A stretch of DNA of 64,000 nt from assembly GCA_947492175.1 (NCBI GenBank), contig CANLMQ010000032.1, positions 1-64,000 on the forward strand, in the 5' to 3' direction. Below the pieces are notes generated by a model. It had not been told where the DNA came from. It did not search any database and saw nothing but the letters and a program-made list of their open reading frames with translations. Below are positions 37,712 through 45,978 of this stretch, piece after piece (position 1 is the first letter of the stretch; every line of letters starts with the position of its first letter). The stretch is from an uncultured Draconibacterium sp. GTDB lineage: Bacteria; Bacteroidota; Bacteroidia; Bacteroidales; Prolixibacteraceae. Position numbers and translations under genes: made by a program.

Positions 37712-38755
37712 ATGAAGAGAAGAAAATTTTGTTTAAACCTTGCCACAGCTGCATTAGGAGCAGGTATTTGTAAAAATAGTTTGGCTTTACCGGTAAATTC
37801 AGGTAAAAAGACAAAGCCTATTGTAGGTTCGTGGTTCGAGTTTCAACACCATAGCCAGGTTGAAGGTAAATATTGGAACCCAACACTTGAAGCTTTTACC
37901 GAAAAAGACTGGACAGTAAAAGTAAAAGAAGTAGCCGATGCAGGTATTAAATACCTCGTTCTGCTCGATGTAGCAATTTACGATAAATCTTTCTATCCAT
38001 CGCAGTTAATGCCTCAGCACCAGCTGGGTTGCCCCGATCCTCTTGAAACGGTATTATCAGCTGCCGACAAGTATGGTATTCGCTTTTTTATCAGCAACGG
38101 ATTTTTTGGGAACTGGTACAAACCATATGATCTGATTGTTGGGAAAGAAGTTCACAAGCTAAGGATAAAGGCAATGGAAGAACTCACCGAAAAATATTCA
38201 CATCACAAGAGTTTTTACGGTTGGTACTATCCAAACGAAACGGGAATACAAGGTTATTACGATGACGCATTCATTAACTATGTTAACAAATGTACTAAAG
38301 AGGTCAACCGGTTAACACCAAAGACAAAAACGCTGATCGCGCCATACGGAACCCGCTCAGTTGAAACAAACGAGAAGTTTATTAACTCATTGGATAAACT
38401 AAATGTTGATTTTATTGCGTACCAGGATGAAGTAGGTGTGAGAAAAAGCAAGACCGATGAAACTGCCCGCTTTTTCGAACAATTATACAAAATGCACAAA
38501 CAGGTTGGAAAGGCTAAATTATGGGCTGACGTTGAAGTCTTCGAGTTTGAAGGAGAAACCTACAGAAGTGCCTTACTGCCTGCTTCTCCCGAGAGAGTTA
38601 TTCAACAATTGGAAGCCATTTCTCCTTTTGTCGAGAAAATTCTGATATACCAATATACTGGACTCATAAACAATCCTGAAAGCCATGCTTTTGCAGGCCA
38701 TCAGAGTTCTACAAAATTATATACAGAATTAGTAAAACATAACTATTTAAAATAA
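37712..38755 (+). CDS. DUF4434-family putative glycosidase with a Tat-like signal
   Basis: 347 residues. The N-terminus MKRRKFCLNLATAALGAG looks like a twin-arginine signal. The barrel begins with IVGSWFEFQHH. Predicted acid/base E176 lies in FYGWYYPNETG, and a second glutamate E275 in LWADVEVFEFEG, the spacing of a retaining clan GH-A-type barrel. Related proteins with the same two motifs are encoded at 42349-43287 and 44788-45867 in the convergent operon. It is the last gene of the second ECF locus and ends just before a bidirectional terminator. The substrate is unknown. Confidence 0.62.
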   Translation: MKRRKFCLNLATAALGAGICKNSLALPVNSGKKTKPIVGSWFEFQHHSQVEGKYWNPTLEAFTEKDWTVKVKEVADAGIKYLVLLDVAIYDKSFYPSQLMPQHQLGCPDPLETVLSAADKYGIRFFISNGFFGNWYKPYDLIVGKEVHKLRIKAMEELTEKYSHHKSFYGWYYPNETGIQGYYDDAFINYVNKCTKEVNRLTPKTKTLIAPYGTRSVETNEKFINSLDKLNVDFIAYQDEVGVRKSKTDETARFFEQLYKMHKQVGKAKLWADVEVFEFEGETYRSALLPASPERVIQQLEAISPFVEKILIYQYTGLINNPESHAFAGHQSSTKLYTELVKHNYLK

Positions 38756-38927
38756 TATGCACAGGCAGAAAACAATTATCGAAGCAGTGTAATAGTGAAT
38801 ACATCTTATACATATCTTTTTTTAGCTTTCTATTTCGGCCATTTGCCGGTACAGGAGGAATGCTATTTAAAAATGTATGCCAGCCACTCTAATGATTGTT
38901 TAACAGCCACCTTTACTAATAAAAAAG

Positions 38928-38982
38928 ATAAAAATCTATCTTCACTGTTGCATCACAATATACAGTGAAGATAGATTTTTAT
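38928..38982. terminator. Bidirectional terminator between two convergent PULs
   Basis: A perfect 21-bp inverted repeat (ATAAAAATCTATCTTCACTGT and its complement) with a 13-base loop carries A- and T-tracts on both sides. It therefore serves the plus-strand locus ending at 38755 and the minus-strand operon ending at 39188. Confidence 0.9.
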
Positions 38983-39187
38983 TGTGCGATCAATGATCAT
39001 CACAACCATGAGTTTTTATCTGAAACCGAATGGATTGAAGCCAATTGTATTTGAAAAGCTATTACCAGAATCCAAAATACTGCAGAATGTTTTTACAGAA
39101 AGATAATACGATTAAAATAGAAACGACTCTGAAAATTTAACGGTTTTTCCCTGAATGTGTAGAATTACTTTTTAAAGCAATATGCTT
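38983..39187. other. Remainder of the convergent intergenic gap
   Basis: 205 bases past the terminator with nothing supportable. A 32-codon open stretch starting at 39008 on the plus strand has no recognisable product and no promoter. Confidence 0.4.
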
Positions 39188-41095
39188 TTACGGCTTTTTG
39201 TTTATCAGTTCTCCCTGCAAATTAACATCTCTCAAACCAAAAGGATCAATTACTGAATCAAGAAGTACTGCAAATGCTTTTCTGCTGATGAAATCATCGT
39301 TTGAGTAAACCGGTAATTTCATATCAGCCAATATTTTACCGACACTACTATTTATCTCATCTTTCTGAGAATCTGATTTTTCCAATGTGTTCAATTTATC
39401 TAATAACTCAATGGTTTCACCAAAAGTTGCAAATGCATCTTCGGTTTGCCATTTAAAACCTGGCCAATAATCTTTAATGCCTTCTGTAACCTCCTCTACC
39501 CTCACGAGTGAATCGGGATAAAACCAGGTTTCGTTAGCCCATCCATTATTTTTACCAACTCCCCGAAGAATGCCAGTTGCACCTATTTTTTGAGCTGCCT
39601 TAAACCAGGATTCACCGGGCTGAACATCAATATAAGGCTGAATATATGCAGAATAGTCCAACAAAACAGACTGAACACTGCGAACCGAAACATCTTTTGG
39701 CGATTTTCCTTCTTTTACAGCACTTGCAGCAAGTGCACCTGCCGCCTGTCCTATTAATAAACAAACCGGTTGTAACCGAGTAGTGCCATTTGCAATATTG
39801 GATACCGATATCGATTTTTCGGCCACAATAAAATTATCGGAGTTCTTTGGTATCATTACCCCAAGAGGCAGACAATATGAAGGCACCGGATAAAAATGGA
39901 TATCCGGGAATACATGGTCTATTGAATAAGCAGAATGGTGATGATCAACAGCATAATCTCCTACAACAACTCCAGTTCTGTAGAGTTTTTCCGGCTGATC
40001 ATACGGTTTTGAAATATGCCTAAGTGTAAACAGTGCTTCTCCAATAACTCTCCTTGATTCACGATAATAAGGCATGTACGGCAATAAATCGGCTGTCTGA
40101 AATTCATTATCAGCCAATCCAAGATTCTTAAAACCTAATTCATTTTGTAAATAATAAATATACTTGAGTGTATGTAACTTAGCTTCTTTCAAAGCCTCTT
40201 CACGTTCATCCCGCGACATTTCGAGCACATTCAGATAATAATCGTTACCATAAATTGGCCAGTTAATCATATATTTTCCATTTGGCAGCTTTCCATAGGT
40301 CATCATTTTATCCAGCGGCCACAATATACGATCCGACTCACTTACTTTTCCAGCACATGTTTTATAAAAATCCGCGGCATTATACCCTTCCGGTTTGGGA
40401 ATAGTTTTATCAACGTTTGGGCCGTAGTCTTTTAAAATTGCAACATAGGTTATATCCTGAATAATACTGCGGGGTTTATCAAGAGCTATTTCTTCTCCTG
40501 TTATTTTCTTTGAATCCATACCTATCCGATATTGAATTCCTGCCATTTTTGTCACATCTCCCAATTCGGTGGCATCTATAACCATTTTTGTGTGAACGCG
40601 GAATGTTCCTGCTCCTTTTTTTTGAAAAGTAACGATCCATTTCCCTGCTCCTTTTTCAATTTTGGTCGCATAGCTATTGTAAACAACAGAGAGATTTTTC
40701 TCTTTGGTAACCATACTTTTTAAAATCGAATCGCCAACCGAAGGCTCAAACAACACATTACTTACCCAGCCTGTATTTACAGCATCCTGACCTCCATACG
40801 TTTGGTAAAGTTTTTGGCGAAATTCTTCCCAAAGCCCTGAATGCAAACGATAATTACCATCAATGGCACTCACTCCGGCAGAAGTAAGCATTCCTCCTAA
40901 CCAGTCAAACTCTTCTACTATGAGTGTTTTCACTCCTAATCGAGCCGATTGAATCCCGGCGGTTGTGCCACTGGCACCTCCTCCAATTACCAATACATCG
41001 GTGGTTAACATTACCTCTCCCAATCTATTATTACAGCTAAGCAGTGCAATATAAAGTATAAAAAAACCAGCAATTGCTATTCCCAGACGTTTCAT
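39188..41095 (-). CDS. FAD-dependent oxidoreductase, exported lipoprotein
   Basis: 635 residues. A lipoprotein signal ends at C21 (YIALLSCNN). A FAD-binding Rossmann motif follows at once: VLVIGGGASGTTAGIQSARLG (from about 34), with the ribose-binding E in LIVEE and FDWLGGMLTSAG after it, as in the FAD_oxidored (PF12831) family. ATELGDV near 175 is the second FAD contact typical of the family. Homologues recur beside PULs but are mostly uncharacterised. It is the last gene of the region 4 operon, 42 bases after the epimerase. A role in oxidising a sugar or glycan product is inferred from the neighbours only. Confidence 0.78.
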   Translation of the reverse strand: MKRLGIAIAGFFILYIALLSCNNRLGEVMLTTDVLVIGGGASGTTAGIQSARLGVKTLIVEEFDWLGGMLTSAGVSAIDGNYRLHSGLWEEFRQKLYQTYGGQDAVNTGWVSNVLFEPSVGDSILKSMVTKEKNLSVVYNSYATKIEKGAGKWIVTFQKKGAGTFRVHTKMVIDATELGDVTKMAGIQYRIGMDSKKITGEEIALDKPRSIIQDITYVAILKDYGPNVDKTIPKPEGYNAADFYKTCAGKVSESDRILWPLDKMMTYGKLPNGKYMINWPIYGNDYYLNVLEMSRDEREEALKEAKLHTLKYIYYLQNELGFKNLGLADNEFQTADLLPYMPYYRESRRVIGEALFTLRHISKPYDQPEKLYRTGVVVGDYAVDHHHSAYSIDHVFPDIHFYPVPSYCLPLGVMIPKNSDNFIVAEKSISVSNIANGTTRLQPVCLLIGQAAGALAASAVKEGKSPKDVSVRSVQSVLLDYSAYIQPYIDVQPGESWFKAAQKIGATGILRGVGKNNGWANETWFYPDSLVRVEEVTEGIKDYWPGFKWQTEDAFATFGETIELLDKLNTLEKSDSQKDEINSSVGKILADMKLPVYSNDDFISRKAFAVLLDSVIDPFGLRDVNLQGELINKKP

Positions 41096-41137
41096 TACTT
41101 CTCTTTTATCGTTCCACTATTCGCAGAAGAGTTTTAT

Positions 41138-42331
41138 TTACACCACCAGTTCAGTAATTGCTTGTTTGGCATGAATTTGCTCGAATATTTTCCAACATTT
41201 GTACATACCTCTTGGAACATGAAAAGCTCCTTTCCATTTGCCTCCTTTAAGTGGAAGCAACACCTCGCCACGACGGTTTAAGTAACCAAACCACTCGCCA
41301 TTATCCTGATCTTTAAAATGTTTCCAGGTATAATTATGTACTTTTTCATACCATTTCAAACAGTCTTTATTCCCAGTTAGAAGGTATCCATAACTCAAAC
41401 TTATTAAAGACTCTATATGCACCCACCACAATTTTTGATCCCACTCTAATTGTTGCGGAGGAGCACCTTTCCGGTCCATAAAATAAAATATACCCTCGTA
41501 TTTATCGTCCCAGCCGTATTCAATCATTTTCAAAGAAATGTCAACCGCTTTTTCAATCAAATCATTTCTTTCCAGCCGAACTCCCAATTCCATTATAAAC
41601 CACATGGCTTCAATGGCGTGTCCCGGGTTAACCAAACGCCCCTCAAATGAATCAGAAAGAGAACCGTTATCCAGAACATTTTCAACTACAATTCCCAATT
41701 CCGGTCGATAAAACACATCCATAACCTCTTTAATGCATTTATCAATGGTTTCATCAACTATATTTTTGTCCAACAAGCTTTCCAGTTCCAAAGAAAGGTT
41801 ACACATAATCATAGGAAGTGCAAAATTCTTTAGAGGTCGTGTAGCAGGCACTCCTTTATTGTATTTACCTTTTGGATTATCCTGCTTTTCCAAAATCTTT
41901 TGGTAGGTTTTTACGGCTATTTCTGCATATATTTTATTTCCGGTTGCTTTACTTAACTGCCCAAAGGCCATTGCTGCAAAACAATATGAAAAAATATTGT
42001 AAGGTTGTACCAATGGTTCTCCCTGCCTGTTAAGCGAAAAGTACCAGTTCAGATCTCCATCATGTCCGTGCTTTCTAAGAAATTCTCCACCCTGAATGGC
42101 ACAATCCAGCCACTCTTCATTTTTTTGCACTTCGTTGTACAACATTGAGAAAAGCCAAACTTCCCTACCCTGTAACCACACAAACTTATCAGTATCATAA
42201 ACCTGCCCTTTTTGATCGAGACACGTATAATAACCTCCGTAATCCTTATCTTGTGAATTTTCAAGCCAAAAGGGTACTATGTTATTTACCAATTCATTTT
42301 TGTACAAGTCTGCCAATTTATTAAAATCCAT
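41138..42331 (-). CDS. Second AGE-family N-acylglucosamine 2-epimerase
   Basis: 397 residues from the ATG at 42331. A GTG five codons upstream is open, but the ATG has a GGGAG eight bases before it and aligns with the start of the paralogue at 1411-2589. The two proteins share long identical runs (YNIFS.CFA.MAFGQLSKA, LNPGHAIEAMWFIM versus VNPGHAIEAMWFIM, and LLPLKGGKWKG then FHVPRGM), including both catalytic histidines. It is cytoplasmic. Having a second copy in the phosphodiester-type operon suggests that this pathway also yields ManNAc or a related N-acyl sugar, though a changed specificity cannot be excluded. Confidence 0.85.
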   Translation of the reverse strand: MDFNKLADLYKNELVNNIVPFWLENSQDKDYGGYYTCLDQKGQVYDTDKFVWLQGREVWLFSMLYNEVQKNEEWLDCAIQGGEFLRKHGHDGDLNWYFSLNRQGEPLVQPYNIFSYCFAAMAFGQLSKATGNKIYAEIAVKTYQKILEKQDNPKGKYNKGVPATRPLKNFALPMIMCNLSLELESLLDKNIVDETIDKCIKEVMDVFYRPELGIVVENVLDNGSLSDSFEGRLVNPGHAIEAMWFIMELGVRLERNDLIEKAVDISLKMIEYGWDDKYEGIFYFMDRKGAPPQQLEWDQKLWWVHIESLISLSYGYLLTGNKDCLKWYEKVHNYTWKHFKDQDNGEWFGYLNRRGEVLLPLKGGKWKGAFHVPRGMYKCWKIFEQIHAKQAITELVV

Positions 42332-42348
42332 TACTGCTTCTCCCACAA

Positions 42349-43287
42349 TTAATTTTTAACTTCTTTAATATATTCCGTGTAACGTTTGAATAGTTTTCCT
42401 GCCTGAAGATAGGCCGATTGAGGGCTCATAAAATGCGAGAATTCAAAAGTTATAGCATTTTCTATTCCCGCCTTTTCTGCCATTTCCAGTTTCAGTTTAA
42501 ATTTTTCCCATTTAATGGGTAAAAATTTAATCGGCATGTCACGATCAAAAGTTTCGGAGTTTGTCCAACATTCAAGTCCATGTTTATCGGCCATTTTTTT
42601 ATTTAGTTTCAGGAAATCGGTTAATTCATCGTATTCCACGTGACCATCCTGAAAAGCTACAATATCAACCGCTCCTTTTATTCCACCAAATATCTCATCC
42701 CACTCTTTTTCGTGTTGAGCCAAACTTACGCCTTGGTCTTTAGTTGTTTCCGACACATACTGACTGATACTCTTTAATCCATCGATATAAGGAGATATCA
42801 TGGTTGGCAAGTCACCTGAAACTGTTTTACAATATTTTCCTAAACTGGCATATAAATCGATTATTTTCCCGGTCTTTCTGCTGCATTCCTGCGACAAATA
42901 CCATCCCTTAAAACTTTTATAATGCCCGTATTTTTTCCAAACCTCGTCAATTACAAGTTTGTTTATTTCAACTTCTTTCTCATACTTTCCATTCACCCAA
43001 TATTTCCCCGAATCATAAAGTCCGAAGTAAAATGCCATATTATGCTTATCTGCCAATTCCAGGTACATTTCTACCAAATCAACAGGAGGAGAATAAGTAT
43101 TTTCACGTTCAGCTAATATCTGTGAAGGATAGGTTTGCCATTTTCGATATCCGCAACGAATTAAAATAACGGTATCAATACCGGCACTTTTCATGTGCTT
43201 AAAGTCTTGATCCCATTCTTTTATGCCCCAATTCTGATGTGGAATATCGTGGCTAATCTCGTCTAAAAATGTCCCTTTAATTCTCAT
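42349..43287 (-). CDS. DUF4434-family putative glycosidase, no signal peptide
   Basis: 312 residues beginning directly at the barrel (MRIKGTFLDEISHDIPHQNW), so apparently cytoplasmic. Candidate catalytic residues are E134 in GWYLSQECSRK and E245 in CWTNSETFDRD. VDIVAFQDGHVEYDEL and ITFEFSHFMSP are further conserved blocks. It is a close relative of the exported protein at 44788-45867; the MFS transporter gene lies between them. An exported and an internal copy flanking a sugar porter suggests sequential action outside and inside the cell. No established activity is known to me. Confidence 0.65.
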   Translation of the reverse strand: MRIKGTFLDEISHDIPHQNWGIKEWDQDFKHMKSAGIDTVILIRCGYRKWQTYPSQILAERENTYSPPVDLVEMYLELADKHNMAFYFGLYDSGKYWVNGKYEKEVEINKLVIDEVWKKYGHYKSFKGWYLSQECSRKTGKIIDLYASLGKYCKTVSGDLPTMISPYIDGLKSISQYVSETTKDQGVSLAQHEKEWDEIFGGIKGAVDIVAFQDGHVEYDELTDFLKLNKKMADKHGLECWTNSETFDRDMPIKFLPIKWEKFKLKLEMAEKAGIENAITFEFSHFMSPQSAYLQAGKLFKRYTEYIKEVKN

Positions 43288-43311
43288 AATCTACTAAACT
43301 CTCCGATTACC

Positions 43312-44685
43312 TTAACCTTTATTCCAGAATCCCTCGATCTCCTCAAGTGATTTACCCTTTGTTTCGGGAACCATTTTATAAAACATGATTACTCCCAGCG
43401 TGCAAATTATTGCGAACAGTATAAATACTTTTCCCATTCCAAGTCCGGCTACCAGCCACGGGAAAACGATTGCTGCAAGGGCATTCGACGACCAGTTAAA
43501 AAATATGGCAACCGACATGGCCCTTCCGCGTATGCGATTGGGAAAGATTTCGGGAGTAATAACCCAAATTACGGCACAAATTGAAATGGCCACAAATGCC
43601 ATGTACAAACCAAGTACAATTACAATACCCAATGCTGTTGCATTGAACAGGAACATGATTCCGGTTACGAAAAGCATAAAAGCGACCAATGCCATTCCAC
43701 CTACGAGAAGTGGTCTGCGGCCAAACCTATCGATTATAAACATTGAGATTACTGTAAAAACAAAGTTTATAATTCCCAGTGCCACCTGGTATTGTAACGC
43801 ACCTCCGATATTTAATCCGGCATCTTCAAGAATTGTAGGGCCATAATAAACAACAATATTTACACCTGTAAGCTGTCCGAAAACCGATAACGCAATTCCA
43901 ATTAAAAGCGCTTTTCGAATTCCTTTTCTCAAAAGATCTCTGATTGAACTTTTGGTTTTCACCATTCCCTCTTTTATTTCGGAAATGGTTTTTGCTACTT
44001 GTGTTGCCGGCTGAATACGTGCCAGTATATTTTTCCCTTTCTCTTCAAATTTATTAATTACCAGCCAACGCGGCGATTCCGGTACAAAAAACATGAGCAA
44101 TACAAAAAGCAGAGCCGGAATGGTTTCCATGCCAAACATTGCTTTCCAGGGATTGGCTACCATTAAATCATTAACTAATTTGTTTTGAATAACTGCAGAA
44201 TTGCTGTTTTCCAGAATCATCCAATTTGAAAGATAAGCCAGAATTATTCCGGTTACAATTGATAGCTGATAAAGTGCCACCAAACGTCCACGGAATTTTG
44301 CCGGCGACAATTCTGAGATATATAAAGGAGCCGCAACTGATGCAATTCCAACCCCAATTCCTCCAACCATCCGGGCAATAATAAGTAAAGTAAAATTTTG
44401 AGGCATTGCTGATCCTACTGCCGAAATAAAAAATAATGAACCCGCCAACAACAAAACCGGACGGCGGCCATAAGTATCGCTTAATTTTCCGGAAACTACG
44501 GCACCAACAATACAGCCCACCAAGGCAGAACCCGTAAACCACCCCAGCTGAAGTTTTGTAAGACTGTAATACGTTTCAACAAAACCAACCGTACCTGAAA
44601 TTACTGCCGTATCGAATCCAAACAGGAAACCGCCAATTGAAGCTACCACACAAATTAATCCCAGATATAAATACTTTTTGTCCAT
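43312..44685 (-). CDS. MFS sugar porter (XylE/GLUT-type sugar:H+ symporter)
   Basis: 457 residues with about 12 membrane helices and the full set of sugar-porter signatures: GGFLFGFDTAVISGT in helix 1, DTYGRRPVLLLAG in loop 2-3, PESPRWLV after helix 6, DRFGRRPLLVGG in loop 8-9 and PETKGKSLEEIE after helix 12. It imports a monosaccharide or small sugar released by the region 4 enzymes. It differs in family from the NanT-like transporter at 132-1394, so the two epimerases are fed by different transporters. The gene lies between two DUF4434 genes. Confidence 0.92.
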   Translation of the reverse strand: MDKKYLYLGLICVVASIGGFLFGFDTAVISGTVGFVETYYSLTKLQLGWFTGSALVGCIVGAVVSGKLSDTYGRRPVLLLAGSLFFISAVGSAMPQNFTLLIIARMVGGIGVGIASVAAPLYISELSPAKFRGRLVALYQLSIVTGIILAYLSNWMILENSNSAVIQNKLVNDLMVANPWKAMFGMETIPALLFVLLMFFVPESPRWLVINKFEEKGKNILARIQPATQVAKTISEIKEGMVKTKSSIRDLLRKGIRKALLIGIALSVFGQLTGVNIVVYYGPTILEDAGLNIGGALQYQVALGIINFVFTVISMFIIDRFGRRPLLVGGMALVAFMLFVTGIMFLFNATALGIVIVLGLYMAFVAISICAVIWVITPEIFPNRIRGRAMSVAIFFNWSSNALAAIVFPWLVAGLGMGKVFILFAIICTLGVIMFYKMVPETKGKSLEEIEGFWNKG

Positions 44686-44723
44686 ATTATCTTATTCGTT
44701 TATTCAGTTTTTAATCATTTCTT

Positions 44724-44757
44724 CTTGCTTCGCCTGACAAATTGCAGGCGAAACAAG
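44724..44757 (-). other. Intercistronic hairpin between DUF4434 and sugar-porter genes
   Basis: A 13-bp stem with one mismatch (CTTGCTTCGCCTG opposite CAGGCGAAACAAG) and an 8-base loop lies in the 102-base gap upstream of the porter gene. No T-run follows in the transcribed direction. It may protect or process the message inside the long operon. Confidence 0.6.
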
Positions 44758-44787
44758 ATTTTGAAACGCCTCTGTCACTTCAACTAA

Positions 44788-45867
44788 TTATATTTTAATC
44801 CCAAAATGTTCGCAATACCGCTTGTATAAATACCCGGCCTGCGGATAGCATGAGTTTGGACTCATAAAATGAGAGAACTCAAATGTTATCGCATCTTCCA
44901 TTCCCGCATTTCTGGCTGCCTCCAGTTTTAATAGCAATTTTTCCCATTTTATCGGAAGAAAACGGATTGGCATGTCACGATCAAACGACTCTATATTTGT
45001 CCAGCAACGCATGTTGTATTTATCGGCCAGTTTTTTGTTAATAGCAAGGTACTCCGGTAGCTCATGGTAATCTACCTGACCATCCTGAAAAGCCATGATA
45101 TCAACAGCTCCCTGAATATTTCCAAGAATTTCATTCCATTCTTCTTCGTGTTCTTTTACCGATAAAGCTTTATCTCCACTCATCACCTGATCGGTTTTCA
45201 CACCATGGATGTAGGGTGATATCATGGTTGTAAGATTGCCTGAAACAGCTTTTGCATGTTTGCCAACCTCAGCAAATATTTTACTCATGTTTTTTGTACG
45301 CCGACTAATCTCCTGCGACAAATACCAGCCTTTAAACGATTTATGATGTCCGTATTTCGCCCATGTTTCATCAATTAAACGCAGGTTTAGATCAATTTCC
45401 TTTTGAAAACTACCTTCAATCCAGTACTTTCCGGAATCGTACATTCCGAAATAGTAATTCATATCGTATTTATCGGCCAGACTTAGAAACATTTCCACAA
45501 GATCAACAGGTGGATAATAAACATCTTCGCTGCTTAGTAGTACTTTTGACGGCATTGCAATCCATTTGGCTAATCCAGAACGAATCATAACAACCGTATC
45601 AATTCCCATGGCTTTCATGGATTTAAAATCCTTATCCCATTCTTTAACACCCCAGTTTTGATGCGGTATATCCCAACTAATTTCATCGAGAAAAGTAGCC
45701 CGGATAGGCATACCTTTAAAAACCCCGGGAGTTGTAAAATCATCATCACCCAATGCCATACCTGAGTTTCCGGCAAGTACCGGTTCTGATCCTAAAAGTG
45801 AAAATGAGGCGGCTCCCATTGCCGTATTTCGTAAAAATTTCCTTCTGTTAATGTTGTATATATCCAT
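44788..45867 (-). CDS. DUF4434-family putative glycosidase, exported by a Tat-like signal
   Basis: 359 residues. The N-terminus INRRKFLRNTAMGAASFSLLG is a good twin-arginine signal (RRKFL). The barrel starts near residue 53 and matches the 42349-43287 protein nearly end to end. Putative acid/base E186 lies in GWYLSQEISRR, and putative nucleophile E293 in CWTNIESFDRD. The conserved VDIMAFQDGQVDYHEL and ITFEFSHFMSP blocks follow the same order. Tat export implies folding, or cofactor loading, before transport. The substrate is unknown; carbohydrate by context. Confidence 0.67.
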   Translation of the reverse strand: MDIYNINRRKFLRNTAMGAASFSLLGSEPVLAGNSGMALGDDDFTTPGVFKGMPIRATFLDEISWDIPHQNWGVKEWDKDFKSMKAMGIDTVVMIRSGLAKWIAMPSKVLLSSEDVYYPPVDLVEMFLSLADKYDMNYYFGMYDSGKYWIEGSFQKEIDLNLRLIDETWAKYGHHKSFKGWYLSQEISRRTKNMSKIFAEVGKHAKAVSGNLTTMISPYIHGVKTDQVMSGDKALSVKEHEEEWNEILGNIQGAVDIMAFQDGQVDYHELPEYLAINKKLADKYNMRCWTNIESFDRDMPIRFLPIKWEKLLLKLEAARNAGMEDAITFEFSHFMSPNSCYPQAGYLYKRYCEHFGIKI

Positions 45868-45887
45868 GTTACAATATTTTGTAATTC

Positions 45888-45945
45888 TGGTATTTCCTTT
45901 AAAATTGGCTACAGTTCTACCAATAAATGCAGCTGGGAAATACCA
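45888..45945. promoter_or_regulatory. Nested inverted repeat upstream of the exported DUF4434 gene
   Basis: A perfect 10-bp repeat, TGGTATTTCC ... GGAAATACCA, encloses a second one, ATTGG ... CCAAT, in the 111-base gap between the ROK regulator gene and the DUF4434 gene. It could fold as a two-tier RNA hairpin or act as a pair of operator sites. A related palindrome, GGAAATTTCC, lies upstream of the ROK gene at about 47248. Confidence 0.45.
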
Positions 45946-45978
45946 ATTTTTCTATTTTTTCTGAATTCTGTTAAAAGG

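Noticed and set aside
39008..39106. 32-codon frame in the convergent gap
   Set aside because: No recognisable fragment of a known protein, no promoter, and it lies just past a bidirectional terminator.
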